A stretch of 64,000 nucleotides of DNA. Origin: Neisseria sp. (GTDB lineage: Bacteria; Pseudomonadota; Gammaproteobacteria; Burkholderiales; Neisseriaceae). The stretch is from NCBI GenBank assembly GCA_030538415.1, contig JAUNTY010000010.1:1-64000 (forward strand), written 5' to 3'. The translations under genes and the position numbers were made by a program. This document shows positions 9,217 to 18,233 of this stretch, in pieces; the first letter of the stretch is position 1; every line of letters starts with the position of its first letter. A model generated the notes under the pieces. It saw only the letters and a list, made by a program, of their open reading frames with translations, made no database searches and was not told the origin of the DNA.

Positions 9217-10293
9217 TCAGATGACGTAATCGATCAATTCGTTTTGCGAGAAGATGTAGATCTGGCGCGGCGCGAGGGCGATGTGTTGGCCGACTTGCAG
9301 GCCGCGGTGGGCGACTTCGCTGTCGGCAAAGCTGACGTGGATGTCGCGCGGGTGGGCGTTGGCCTGCAGGGTGAGGTGGGTGAGCGCGCCGGCGGCATGG
9401 ATGTTGCTGATGCGGGCTTTGAGCATGGCGGTGTGGCCGTTGTCTGCAATCATCCATTCGTGCGGGCGGATGTAGCCGGTGGCGGTTTGGTCGGGGCGTA
9501 CGGGCGCTTCCAGCGGCCAGGTGAAGCCCTGATAATGCCAAACGCCTTTCTCGATGCGGCCTTCAAACGCGTCGGTTTCGCCGAGAAACTCGGTCACAAA
9601 AGCATTGGCGGGGCGCCGGTAAAGCACGTCGGCGCTGCCAATTTGCTCGATTTTGCCGTGGTTCATCACCACGATTTCGTCGGACACCTCCAGCGCTTCT
9701 TCCTGATCGTGGGTAACCAGAATGCTGGTGATGTCGAGTTCGTGGTGGATGTCGCGCAGCCAGGTGCGCAGCTCTTTGCGCACTTTGGCATCGAGCGCGC
9801 CGAAAGGCTCGTCGAGCAGCAATAATTTCGGTTTCACCGCCAAGGCGCGGGCAAGGGCGATGCGCTGGCGTTGGCCGCCGGAGAGCTGGTGCGGATAGGC
9901 TTTGGCCAGATGCGAAAGTTGCACCAGCGCCAACAATTCTTCCACGCGCGCGCGGATGTCGGCTTTGCCGGGGCGCTCGCTTTTCGGCAACACGGAGAGG
10001 CCGAAAGCGATGTTGTCAAACACATTCATGTGGCGGAAAAGCGCGTAATGTTGGAATACAAAGCCCACTTTGCGCTCGCGAACGTGTTTGTCGGTGACGT
10101 CTTGGCCGTCGAAGAGAATCTTGCCGTTGTCGGCGTTTTCCAAGCCCGCGATGATGCGCAACAGCGTGGTTTTGCCGCAGCCTGAGGGGCCGAGCAGCGA
10201 GGTGAGTTTGCCGGTAGGCACGTTCAAATTAATATTGTTCAGCGCCTGAAATTTGCCGAAATGTTTGTTTAACTGTTGGATGGTGATGCTCAT
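9217..10293 (-). CDS. cysA: Sulfate/thiosulfate ABC transporter ATP-binding protein
   Basis: 358 aa starting at [15 protein letters not shown] (10293). Walker [11 protein letters not shown]-loop FVFQHYALF, signature [15 protein letters not shown], Walker [13 protein letters not shown] and switch histidine VTHDQEEA are all intact. The C-terminal regulatory part ([10 protein letters not shown]) matches CysA. It energises import of sulfate and thiosulfate with CysT, CysW and Sbp. Its ATG overlaps the cysW stop (ATGA). The longer upstream frame that reaches into cysW is not the real start. Confidence 0.95.
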   Translation of the reverse strand: MSITIQQLNKHFGKFQALNNINLNVPTGKLTSLLGPSGCGKTTLLRIIAGLENADNGKILFDGQDVTDKHVRERKVGFVFQHYALFRHMNVFDNIAFGLSVLPKSERPGKADIRARVEELLALVQLSHLAKAYPHQLSGGQRQRIALARALAVKPKLLLLDEPFGALDAKVRKELRTWLRDIHHELDITSILVTHDQEEALEVSDEIVVMNHGKIEQIGSADVLYRRPANAFVTEFLGETDAFEGRIEKGVWHYQGFTWPLEAPVRPDQTATGYIRPHEWMIADNGHTAMLKARISNIHAAGALTHLTLQANAHPRDIHVSFADSEVAHRGLQVGQHIALAPRQIYIFSQNELIDYVI

Positions 10294-11150
10294 GCGGCGC
10301 TCCTTTCGGCGGCGGCGAGTTTGCGTTCTTGAATGCGGGTGATGAAGTTTTGGATGGCGAGCGTGGCCAGCGCCAGCAGCGCGAGAATGCTGGACAAGGC
10401 AAATGCGCCGGTGAAGTTGTATTCGTTGTAGAAAATTTCCACCAACAGCGGCACGGTGTTGGTTTCGCCGCGGATGTGGCCGCTTACCACGCTCACCGCG
10501 CCGAATTCGCCCATCGCGCGGGCATTGGTGAGGATGATACCGTAGAGCAGCGCCCATTTGATGTTCGGCAGGGTGATGCGCCAAAACATCTGCCAGCCCG
10601 ACGCGCCCAAAATCAGCGCCGCCTGCTCCTCGCTGTCGCCCTGCGCCTGCATCAGCGGAATCAGCTCGCGCGCCACAAACGGGAATGTCACGAACAGGGT
10701 GGCTAAAATAATGCCCGGAATGGCGAAAATAATCTGAATCCCTTGCGCTTCCAGCCAGCCGCCGAACACGGTGTGCGCGCCAAACAGCAACACAAACATC
10801 AAGCCCGCCACCACCGGCGACACCGAAAACGGCAAATCCAGCAAAGTGGTGAGCAACTGCTTGCCGCGAAAATCAAAACGGGTGAGCAGCCACGCCATCG
10901 CCACCCCGAGCACCGCGTTGACCGGCACCACAATCGCCGCTGTAATCAGCGTGAGGCGGATGGCCGACCAAGCCTCGGGGTCGCTGAACGATTGCAGATA
11001 AAGATGCCAGCCGCCTTTGAGCGCTTCGTAAAACACCGCAACCAGCGGCACCACCAGCATCAGCAACAGAAACGCCAATGCCGCGGCAATCAGCGTGAAT
11101 CTGAGCCAGCGCGGTTCGGTAAGATTGGGATTGGAGGTATTGGTTTTCAT
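10290..11150 (-). CDS. cysW: Sulfate ABC transporter permease CysW
   Basis: 286 aa membrane protein with six hydrophobic segments. The cytoplasmic EAA loop reads [20 protein letters not shown], and the motifs [20 protein letters not shown] and [10 protein letters not shown] are typical of CysW. It forms the membrane channel with CysT. The stop codon overlaps cysA by 4 bp, so the two are coupled. Upstream, 438 bp of repeats and a miniature element separate it from cysT; no copy of the shared cys promoter element lies there, so it probably relies on read-through from cysT. Confidence 0.95.
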   Translation of the reverse strand: MKTNTSNPNLTEPRWLRFTLIAAALAFLLLMLVVPLVAVFYEALKGGWHLYLQSFSDPEAWSAIRLTLITAAIVVPVNAVLGVAMAWLLTRFDFRGKQLLTTLLDLPFSVSPVVAGLMFVLLFGAHTVFGGWLEAQGIQIIFAIPGIILATLFVTFPFVARELIPLMQAQGDSEEQAALILGASGWQMFWRITLPNIKWALLYGIILTNARAMGEFGAVSVVSGHIRGETNTVPLLVEIFYNEYNFTGAFALSSILALLALATLAIQNFITRIQERKLAAAERSAA

Positions 11151-11491
11151 GGGTTTGCTTTTTGGGGTGGTTTGGGTTTCAGACGGCCTTGCTTAATGTG
11201 AGTTCGGATAGAAAATCGCCAGGTTTTCGTCATTAGCTTCACAAGTCCGCTGCGCTACTCCCACGTAGGCGGGAATCTAGAAGCCTGACATTTCCGCAAT
11301 GTTTTCAAGGTTTCTGAAACCCGAACACTGGATTCCTGCCTGCGCGGGAATGACGAATCCTTGCGGATTCTGTCTGCCTTAGGAAGAAATACACTTTTGA
11401 AAATAAAAAGGTATTTCATTTGCTTATCCCGAACTCGCGTTGCTTATATTTTCGCATTTGCTTGCGTATTCATTTCTTTCAGACGGCCTTT
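11151..11491. other. Repeat-filled gap between cysW and cysT
   Basis: No gene. Visible are a DUS at about 11178, one dRS3-like repeat (ATTCCTGCCTGCGCGGGAAT, 11332-11351) facing a degenerate GGCGGGAATC copy at about 11268, and another DUS at 11480. The repeats face each other as in the longer IS5-type miniature elements, but the GAGACCTTTGC ends are missing. Confidence 0.6.
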
Positions 11492-11593
11492 TATAGTGAA
11501 AATCAGAAATCTACCGCGTTAGCTGCGCCTTGCCGTACGTGTGTACTGTCTTCGGCTTGCCGCCTTGTATCTTTCTGATTTTATTTCACTACA
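11492..11593. repeat. Correia-like MITE abutting cysT
   Basis: Ends TATAGTGAAAATCAGAAA and TTTCTGATTTTATTTCACTACA (last TATA mutated to TACA). The right end overlaps the cysT stop codon. Confidence 0.8.
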
Positions 11594-12425
11594 CTTTCGC
11601 GCCCGCCCGTTTGCTCAACGCCCATTGACCGGCATTCAGCGCAAACAAAATCGCAAACGAAATCATCAGCATAAACAGCGCCACGGCAGACGCGCCGGTG
11701 ACGTCAAACTGCTCCAGCTTGCCGGTAATAATCAGCGGCAGAATCTCGGAAACCATCGGAATATTGCCCGCGATAAAAATCACCGAGCCGTATTCGCCCG
11801 TTGCCCGCGCAAACATCATGCCTGCGCCGGTGAGCAGGGCGGGGGTGATTTCCGGCAGCAACACGCGGCGGAAAGTGGTGAAGCGGCTCGCGCCCAAGGT
11901 GGCGGCGGCTTCTTCGTATTCACCCGACAATTCCTCCAACACCGGCTGCACCGCCCGCACGATAAACGGCAGGCTCACCACCACCAGCGCAATCCAGATG
12001 CCGATGGGGGTAAAGGCGATTTTGATGCCGAACGGCGCAAACCATTGGCCGAGCCAGCCATTAGGCGCATACAGCGTTGCCAGCGCGATACCGGTGACCG
12101 CAGTCGGCAGCGCAAACGGCAAATCCACCAGCGCATTCACCAGCCCTTTGCCGGGAAATTCGTAGCGCACCAACACCCACGCCACCAAAGTGCCGAACAC
12201 GATATTGGTGAGCATGGCGTAAAACGACATCCGCAGACTCAGCCACACCGCCGCCAACACGTTCGGCTCCAAAATCGTCTGCCAAAAGCCGCTCCAGCCG
12301 ATTTCCGCCGCCTTCACCGCCATCATCGCAAACGGCAATACCACCAAGAGCGACAGGCACAACACGGTCAGGCCGAGGCTGATTTTGAAACCGGGCAACA
12401 CGCTGGGGGTTTTGAGCAATAACAT
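11589..12425 (-). CDS. cysT: Sulfate ABC transporter permease CysT (CysU)
   Basis: 278 aa from the ATG at 12425 (MLLLKTPSVLPGF); a TTG 9 bp earlier is less likely. Six membrane segments; EAA loop EYEEAAATLGASRFTTFRRV; ARATGEYGSVIFIAGNIP is the CysT counterpart of the CysW motif. It pairs with CysW in the sulfate importer. The TAG stop falls inside the terminal repeat of the miniature element at 11492-11593, so that insertion fixed the present 3' end. The shared cys promoter element lies 31 bp upstream of the start. Confidence 0.94.
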   Translation of the reverse strand: MLLLKTPSVLPGFKISLGLTVLCLSLLVVLPFAMMAVKAAEIGWSGFWQTILEPNVLAAVWLSLRMSFYAMLTNIVFGTLVAWVLVRYEFPGKGLVNALVDLPFALPTAVTGIALATLYAPNGWLGQWFAPFGIKIAFTPIGIWIALVVVSLPFIVRAVQPVLEELSGEYEEAAATLGASRFTTFRRVLLPEITPALLTGAGMMFARATGEYGSVIFIAGNIPMVSEILPLIITGKLEQFDVTGASAVALFMLMISFAILFALNAGQWALSKRAGAKV

Positions 12426-12455
12426 GGCGGGCAATATTCAGGGATTTTCGTTGCC

Positions 12456-12526
12456 GCTACTTTAACGAGGCCGTCTGAAAAAGGGAAAGAATGGATTATT
12501 GTATGTAAATGAAGTTTGGTTATATG
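12456..12526 (-). promoter_or_regulatory. Shared cys regulon promoter element (cysT copy)
   Basis: Read on the plus strand: CGCTACTTTAACGAGGCCGT, then CTGAAAAAGGGAAAGAATG, an AT-rich part, and GGTTATATG. The same layout stands before sbp, cysI and cysJ. On the gene strand a TAAAGT-like -10 follows a DUS that sits where the promoter spacer would be. The conserved distal part is a candidate site for a CysB-type activator (inference). Confidence 0.65.
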
Positions 12527-12657
12527 TTGGTTTGGAGAATGGTAAAGGCCGTCCCCGCCTAAAGCATACGGGGATGACGTTTCTGAAAATGTTTTCAGAC
12601 GGCCTGAAAGCTTTGCAAAATCTCCCGCTCGCCGCACCCACGCAGCTTGTCGCACCC

Positions 12658-12813
12658 GCGCAGGCGGGTGCCCAGTCTGAAGCATCGCTTCAGTTGTCTG
12701 CCGGGCAGCGGTAATCAAGCGTCGAGTATTAACTGTTTGATTTTATCAATAAATATTTCACAAACGCGACAAACAAGCCAAGCTTTGCTTTGCGCTGGGC
12801 TCCTGCCTGCGCA
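12658..12813. repeat. ~155-bp direct repeat, copy 1
   Basis: GCGCAGGCGGGTGCCCAGTC to GGGCTCCTGCCTGCGCA. A second copy at 13286-13441 differs at few positions. Both start and end in mirror-related GCGCAGGCGGG and CCTGCCTGCGC blocks. The copies are followed or preceded by facing ACTGTCCGGAATAAAT sequences. Confidence 0.75.
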
Positions 12814-13285
12814 CATTACTGTCCGGAATAAATTCCAGAGGCCGTCTGAAAAGCTGAAAGGCTGGTACTTCGAGTGTTTTCAGCGCCATTTGGACTCAAA
12901 ATCAGTAACGCTTGAACTACTGCAATCTGCTCCCTCCTCTGCGCACCGCGCAGCTCGAAGAGGGCAAGATTGACACGCTTCGCTAGTCAATCTAAGTCGG
13001 GGAGGGTTGGGGTGGGGGTGATGTTTCGCGGAAACATTAAAATCTGCTGAAACTCAAGCAGGATGTACTTCTACGAAGTACCACCCCCCATCCTAACCTT
13101 CCCCCGCGCGGAGCGCAGGGGAAGGGACAGGTTACAGGAACTTCAAAAATTGCTGTCGAAATCCGACCGGTTTTGCTCAATAAATACAAGCTAACCGTTT
13201 GATATTCCAAGGGTTCAAATTGCATCAAAATATCAACAGTTTAACACTTTGATATTTAATGAAAATTTATTCCGGACAGTAGTGC
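12814..13285. other. Non-coding spacer between the two 155-bp repeats
   Basis: No convincing gene. It holds a DUS (about 12840), two oppositely oriented G/C-rich tracts (GGGGAGGGTTGGGGTGGGGG near 13000 and CCACCCCCCATCCTAACC near 13080), and the facing TGTCCGGAATAAAT / ATTTATTCCGGACA ends at about 12820 and 13265. It looks like a composite of dispersed neisserial repeats. Confidence 0.55.
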
Positions 13286-13441
13286 GCGCAGGCGGGTGCC
13301 CAGTCTGAAGCATCGCTTCAGTTGTCTGCCGGGCAACGGTAATCAAGCGGGGGTTATTAACTGTTTGATTTTATAAATGAATATTTCAGAAGCGTGCCAA
13401 ACAAGCAAAGCTTTGCTTTGCGCTGGGCTCCTGCCTGCGCA
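13286..13441. repeat. ~155-bp direct repeat, copy 2
   Basis: Second copy of the repeat at 12658-12813, sharing CCCAGTCTGAAGCATCGC and GCAAAGCTTTGCTTTGCGCT-type blocks. Confidence 0.75.
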
Positions 13442-13534
13442 GGAGCGACGGGTATTGTTTTGTTGCAAAAGTTCAGGCCGCCCGCCTAAGGCATGCGGGG
13501 ACGGCCTGCGCTTTTTCGCGGGCAAAGTCCGCGC

Positions 13535-13641
13535 TATAGTGAAAAAACTTAATATTTGATACAAGGCAGCAAACCGCAGACAGTACAGATAGTACGGCAA
13601 GGTGCAGCAACGCCGTAGCAGATATTAAGTTTTTCACTATA
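13535..13641. repeat. Correia-like MITE
   Basis: 107 bp, ends TATAGTGAAAAAACTTAATA and TATTAAGTTTTTCACTATA; nearly identical to the copy at 1938-2045. Confidence 0.9.
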
Positions 13642-13680
13642 CAGCATGGAAAATCAACATTTCTTGCGATACATAAACAA

Positions 13681-13726
13681 GGCCGTCTGAATGGTTGACG
13701 CGATTGCCAAACCCTTCAGACGGCCT
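13681..13726 (-). terminator. DUS pair after sbp
   Basis: GGCCGTCTGAATGG and CCCTTCAGACGGCC facing each other, 18 bp beyond the sbp stop codon. Confidence 0.65.
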
Positions 13727-13743
13727 GCCGGAATTACCGAAGC

Positions 13744-14814
13744 TTATTTTTTCGGGCTGAGCTGGTCGACCAAGCCGCCGTCGGCAAAGTATTTCTTCAT
13801 GATTTCCGGCCAAGTGCCGAAGACTTCATTCGGGCTGAAGGTATCAATATCGGGGAAATCGGCTTTGTGTGCCGCCAACACTTCGGCGTCGCGCGGGCGC
13901 AGATAGAGCTTGGCGCCCAATTCCTGCGCGGGTTTGCTCCACAAATATTGCAGGTATTCGGTGGCCGCCGCGCGGGTGCCTTTTTTGTCGACCACGCTGT
14001 CCACCACGGCCACGGGGCTTTCGGAAAGAATGGTGTAGCTCGGATATACGATTTCAAACTGATTTGGCGCGAGCACGCGGCTGACGTGGTTGGCTTCGTT
14101 TTCAAAGGTAATCAACACGTCGCCGATGTTGCGCTGGGTGAAGGTGGTGGTGGCCGCGCGGCCGCCGTTTTCAAACACCGGCGCATTGGCTAACAGCTTG
14201 CGGGCGAATTCGGCGGCTTTGCTCTCATCGCCGTTGTTGGCTTTCAGACCGTAGCCGTATGCGCCGAGAAAGGCGTAGCGGCCGTTGCCGGTGGTTTTCG
14301 GGTTGGCGATGACGATTTGCAGGTTGTCGCCTGCCAAATCCGCCCAGTCGCGCACTTGTTTCGGGTTGCCCTTGCGCACGAGGAAGACGGTGGTGCCGGT
14401 GAAGGGCACGGCATTGTCGGGCAGGCGCGTTGCCCAATCTTTCGCCACCAGACCTTTGTCGGCCAGCAAATCAATGTCGGAGCTTTGGTTCATGGTCACC
14501 ACGTCGGCCTGCAAACCGTTGGCCACCGCCAGCGCCTGCTTGCTGGAGCCGCCGTGTGATTGCTGGATGTCGATGCTGCCGCCCGCGTTTTTGGCGGCGT
14601 ATTCTTGTTCAAACAAGGGGTTGTAGTCTTTATAGAAATCACGCGCCACGTCGTAGGAGACGTTGAGCAGCTTCACCGTACCGTCTGCGGCGGCGGTTAC
14701 AGCTTCACCGGAGGCGGGTTGGGCAGATGAAGAATCGGCGCCCGGCGAGCAGGCGGACAAAACCAAAGCCGCACCGAAAAGCGCGGCGAATGAAAGCGGA
14801 CGGGAGGCAGACAT
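13744..14814 (-). CDS. sbp: Sulfate-binding lipoprotein
   Basis: 356 aa. The N-terminus is a lipoprotein signal with lipobox LSAC at residues 19-22, so the protein is probably anchored by lipid instead of free in the periplasm as in E. coli. The mature part has the Sbp/CysP pattern: KLLNVSYDVARDFYKDYNPL, GGSSKQALAVANGLQADVVT, NPKTTGNGRYAFLGAYGYG and YLRPRDAEVLA. It delivers sulfate to the CysTWA importer, whose genes follow on the same strand after 1.3 kb of repeats. Its own copy of the shared cys promoter element lies 29 bp upstream. Confidence 0.94.
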   Translation of the reverse strand: MSASRPLSFAALFGAALVLSACSPGADSSSAQPASGEAVTAAADGTVKLLNVSYDVARDFYKDYNPLFEQEYAAKNAGGSIDIQQSHGGSSKQALAVANGLQADVVTMNQSSDIDLLADKGLVAKDWATRLPDNAVPFTGTTVFLVRKGNPKQVRDWADLAGDNLQIVIANPKTTGNGRYAFLGAYGYGLKANNGDESKAAEFARKLLANAPVFENGGRAATTTFTQRNIGDVLITFENEANHVSRVLAPNQFEIVYPSYTILSESPVAVVDSVVDKKGTRAAATEYLQYLWSKPAQELGAKLYLRPRDAEVLAAHKADFPDIDTFSPNEVFGTWPEIMKKYFADGGLVDQLSPKK

Positions 14815-14842
14815 GATGAATTCCTTGTTTGTAATGGGATAA

Positions 14843-14915
14843 CGCTACTTTAAACGAGGCCGTCTGAAAAAGAGAAAGAATGGTTTATTGTATGCAAAGA
14901 CGGTTTGGTTATATG
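14843..14915 (-). promoter_or_regulatory. Shared cys regulon promoter element (sbp copy)
   Basis: CGCTACTTTAAACGAGGCCG, then TCTGAAAAAGAGAAAGAATG, and GGTTTGGTTATATG at the far end. It aligns over about 70 bp with the copies before cysT, cysI and cysJ. Confidence 0.65.
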
Positions 14916-14933
14916 GTTTGCGGATAAGGCAGA

Positions 14934-14987
14934 GGCCGTCTGAAAACAAGCGGAGCGCGTTTTCAGACGGCCTTTCAGACGGCCTTA
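14934..14987 (-). terminator. Three-DUS cluster after the ABC remnant
   Basis: One forward and two reverse DUS copies; the outer reverse copy also encodes the end of the ABC remnant (A-V-stop). The other two form a hairpin. Confidence 0.6.
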
Positions 14988-16090
14988 TCAGAGGCGATGG
15001 GACAGTCGGGATAAATCACGGTGGCGGGTGCATCGTCCAGCCAGGTGCGGATAAGGTCGGCGTGGGGGCCGGAAGGCGGGCTGTCAACCAGAATCAGGCC
15101 GGGTTGTTTGAGGGCGGTCTGCAACACCGAGACGGCCAGGCGGCGGTGTTCGGCCAGCGTGCGTGCGCCTTCGGAGAGCCTGCTGTCGAGGCCGCCCAGG
15201 TCTTCCAACAGCGGCAGCAGGCCGGTCTGCCGCAGGTGTTCGAGAATCTTTCTGTCGTCCAGCCGCCGCAGCCCCAGCGTAATCACGCGGCGCAGGCTGC
15301 CTTTCAAGACCAGCGGCGAAGTGCTGACGAGGCCGACGGTGCGGCGCAGGCTGCCTGTGCTGAAGGTGTCGGCGGCTTGGCCTGCCAGCAGGACGCGGCT
15401 GCGGGAGGGCGGTGCCAGCGAAAAAATCAGCGCCCACAGCTGCTTCATGTCCAAATCCGCTCCGGCGGGCAAATCTAGCCCGGCATGCGTTCCGGCGGCG
15501 AATTCGCGCACCAGCGGCGAGGGGTTGCCGGGCTGCGCCAGTTCGATGCGCAATGCCACGGCTTCTTTGGCCTTGAGTTTGTGGCGCGAGCCGCTCTGAA
15601 GCGGGAGCAGCCTGCGCCGGAAATTGAGCACCAAGCGCTGATGGGCGGCGCGAAAAGCGCTGAGCCGGTCGATTACGCCCATCTGGTTGCGCAGCGGCAT
15701 GACCATCAGCGCCAACGCCGCCAGACCGCCTGCGATGGTGCCGGTGTGGTGGCCTGCCGCCGCGCCGCTCCAGATGATGCCTACGGCGGCCAAGGGCTGG
15801 GTCATATAAGTCAGTGCGCGCAAAGCTTCCACTTGCCAGACGCGTTTGACGGCTTTGCGGGTGAGCTCGGCGGCGCGGCGGCGGATGAGGCCGATTTCCG
15901 CGTTTCTGCGCCCGGCGGCGGCCAGATGCGGCGCAATCGGCATGCGTTCGGCCAAATCGGCGGCGAGGCGGGCGCGGCTCTTGCGCAGGGTGGCATGGGC
16001 TTGCAGCAGAAACGGTGAGGCGGCAAACAGGCTGGTGACCACCAGCGCGGCCAGCGCCAGCCCCAGCCAGCGCGTCGCCGCAGGCGAAAA
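14975..16090 (-). pseudogene. ABC exporter remnant (N-terminus lost, ATPase degenerate)
   Basis: The frame is open from 16090 to a TGA at 14975-14977. It reads RWLGLALAALVVTSLF, a long helical segment, and a second hydrophobic pair (LRALTYMTQPLAAVGIIW, IAGGLAALALMVMPL), the rear part of an exporter membrane domain. The ATPase part aligns from HAGLDLPAGADLDMKQLW to the end but has no Walker A GxxGxGKS, the signature is LSEGARTLAEHRR, and Walker B is LILVDSPPSG without the catalytic glutamate. It is about 370 residues against 550-600 for a full exporter. A GTG at 16042 could start it, but it is joined out of frame to the P-loop gene, so a broken gene is most likely. The last codons A-V-stop come from a DUS. 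Confidence 0.6.
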
Positions 16091-16919
16091 TCACGCCGTT
16101 GAGCAGGCCGGAAAATTCCGGATCGGCAAGCAGCGCCGCCGTTTCCTGCTGGAACAAACCGTCGGCCAGCTCGATAACCGCCACGTCGCAGCCTTTTGCT
16201 TCGGCGTGGGCGAGCAGGGTGTTGATGCCTTCCTTGATGCGTTCCAGCGGTTGCAGGTAGGTGGTGACCATGCCGGCATCGGTGAAATCGGCCACATAAT
16301 GCGCGCCGGTGTCGCAATAATCGTTGAAATCGCCGAAAGCGCCGGTGCCGGTGCCTTTGAGGGCGGCCACTTTGCAGCCGAGCACCGACAAGCCGTGCGA
16401 CAGGGCGACGGTGGCGGTGGTTTTGCCGGAATTCATCGCCGTGCCCGACACCGCAATAACCGGCATATGGCCGCTGGGGGTGGCTTTGGGCAGGGCAAAG
16501 TCGCGGGTGTTGGCCGGGCGGCCGTCTTCGTGGCACAAAATGCCGACGGGCTGGATTTGGGTGGGATTTTTCATGCGTTCGTTTTTGTGGGTCATGCGGC
16601 CGATGCAGCCGCCGCCCGCCAGCATGTCTACCGCGCCGTGCTGCAATTCGGCCACACCCTGAAACTGGTCGGGCGCATAGCGTGCGCCGCAGGGCAGCAC
16701 GACCAGGTCGTTGACATACAGATGCGAGGCGCGGCCGCTGGCCAGTTGGATGCGCTGGTGTTGGCCGATAGACAACACGCGTCCCAATATCAGGTCGCCG
16801 GATTGTGCTTGGGTGACATCTTCTTCGATACGGAAGGGCAGGCTGCGGTCGGTGCGGCGGGTGGAAAATGCCCACTTGGCTTTTTTGAGCAGCGTTTGGG
16901 GGTTGGTCAGCTGTAACAT
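16071..16919 (-). pseudogene. P-loop protein with N-terminal beta-barrel-like domain, truncated
   Basis: From ATG 16919 the frame gives MLQLTNPQTLLKKAK; residues ~35-90 have the pattern GDLILGRVLSIGQHQRIQL and LPCGARYAPDQFQGVA; residues ~150-283 are a P-loop domain beginning VIAVSGTAMNSGKTTATVAL, with KGTGTGAFGDFNDYCDTG and VAVIELADGLFQQETAALL. This resembles the SIMIBI-type fold of MobB or dethiobiotin synthetase, but I do not recognise the exact family. After GVIFACGDA the sense of the frame is lost and the true coding continues, in another frame, as an ABC transporter. A deletion joining two genes explains this. The ATG follows the hydrolase gene by 37 bp on the same strand. Confidence 0.6.
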
Positions 16920-16956
16920 GATTTCAAACCTTTCAAAATATCTTGATAACGGGCAA

Positions 16957-17811
16957 TCAGGCGAAAATGCGTTTGGCCAGATTGTTTTGGGCGGCGCAGT
17001 GCATAAAGCTGTGGCCGCAGCCGGGCAATTCGACAAACTCCGCGCGGGCGTCGATGCTGTGTGCCGCTGCGGCGGCCAGCAGGCGGCCGACATAATTGCG
17101 GGCGCGCTCGTGGCGGTTTTTACCCTGCAATTCGTCTAAAAGCGGGGTTTGCCGCATGGCTTCGTCGCGCTCGACATCTTCCGCACCCACATACACGCTT
17201 ATCGGAATCTGCAGGAAATGCGGCAGCTGGATGCGCATGATATGTGCCATGTCAACCTGCCCGCAAAGCGGCTGACAAGCGCCAGAGCCGATGCCCGCAG
17301 GAAACGCGACACCTTCATCCGGCCAGCAATACCAGCCTGCCGCGCCCAGATGCAGACGGCCGACGTGTTGCGGATAGAGCATGGCGAAACGGTGCGCCAG
17401 CTGCGCGCCGCCGGAATAGCCGAAAATGTCGCAGACAGGAGCGGGGATGATGCCGCTGTTTTTCAGCATCAGCAGCAGCGCAAACAGCGCCTTGTCGGGG
17501 CGGTGGCGGCCGATGCGCTGGAAGTTCGGCCAGTGCTTTCTGGAAAAACGCGGCACAATCAGGCCGCGCCCGCTCTCCAGCGCCGCAGAGGCAAAAGCGT
17601 CGAACACCGCATCGGCCTTGCGGCTGATGCCGTGCAGCGCCAGCAGGGGCGGCTCGCTGCCGCCGTGTTCCGGCATCAATATCCTGGCCGTGACGGTGCC
17701 GTCTGCCGTGGAGATGGAGAAATCCCGAACCTGCGCCGCCGGATAGCGGGCGGCTTCTTCAGGCGGGATTTCGCGGATGGCCGGAGGGTGTTTTTTTCGC
17801 GTGTCTGTCAC
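16957..17811 (-). CDS. Alpha/beta hydrolase
   Basis: 284 aa with a GTG start at 17811; an upstream ATG runs into a stop, and AAGG stands 7 bp before the GTG. PLLALHGISRKADAV is the oxyanion-hole strand, DIFGYSGGAQLAHRFA carries the nucleophile serine, DVERDEAM the acid region and ELPGCGHSFM the histidine. No signal peptide, so it acts in the cytosol. It heads a small operon with the broken P-loop and ABC genes. The upstream 150 bp is very AT-rich (long runs of A/T around 17880-17945), unlike the neighbours. A role in maturing or releasing a small molecule exported by the former ABC protein is only a guess. Confidence 0.8.
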   Translation of the reverse strand: MTDTRKKHPPAIREIPPEEAARYPAAQVRDFSISTADGTVTARILMPEHGGSEPPLLALHGISRKADAVFDAFASAALESGRGLIVPRFSRKHWPNFQRIGRHRPDKALFALLLMLKNSGIIPAPVCDIFGYSGGAQLAHRFAMLYPQHVGRLHLGAAGWYCWPDEGVAFPAGIGSGACQPLCGQVDMAHIMRIQLPHFLQIPISVYVGAEDVERDEAMRQTPLLDELQGKNRHERARNYVGRLLAAAAAHSIDARAEFVELPGCGHSFMHCAAQNNLAKRIFA

Positions 17812-18233
17812 GGTTATGCCTTGAGCATTTGTTGTCGGTATCGGCTAGACAAGGTGCATGACATTTGGTTTCATGCGTAACAAATATTTAATAAAATTAT
17901 TTAAAAATAATACGTTAATATATTATTTGAAAATAAATAAAAAAACACCTGCTTGTGTAAAAAAACGGAATTTGTCATTTTTTTGACATATAAAGATGGT
18001 AAGTGGTGGCGCAAAACAGGCCGTCTCTGCCTGAAGCATGCGGGGATGGCGTTTCTGAATGTCTGGTCGGGATTTGGCCGGAACGTGGGCGGAGCCTACG
18101 CTACGTGTATTGCGGTTTTCCGCCCGCTTTTAGCGTGGGCTCCGTCCGCGAAAAAAACAGACCGTCCCCGCCTAAAATATGCGGGGACGGCGTTTCTGAA
18201 AACGTTCAGACGGCCTTGCGATTATTTGAATAA
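17812..18233. other. AT-rich promoter region and dispersed repeats
   Basis: 17870-17960 is a run of A/T suitable as promoter of the hydrolase operon. 18015-18060 and 18161-18205 are two copies of the repeat GGCCGTCCCCGCCT...GCGGGGATGACGTTTCTGA (found also at 12547 and inside cysJ). 18088-18150 has GTGGGCGGAGCC...TAGCGTGGGCTCC blocks related to the repeats at 20195-20508. No gene seen. Confidence 0.55.

Noticed and set aside
10294..10584. N-terminal extension of cysA into cysW
   Set aside because: CysA starts at MSITIQQL (10293) with a typical ATGA overlap with cysW; the extension is low-complexity His/Arg-rich shadow coding.
17000..17093. 58-residue N-terminal extension of the P-loop gene
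   Set aside because: It lies inside the hydrolase coding sequence in another frame; the ATG at 16919 is the sensible start.
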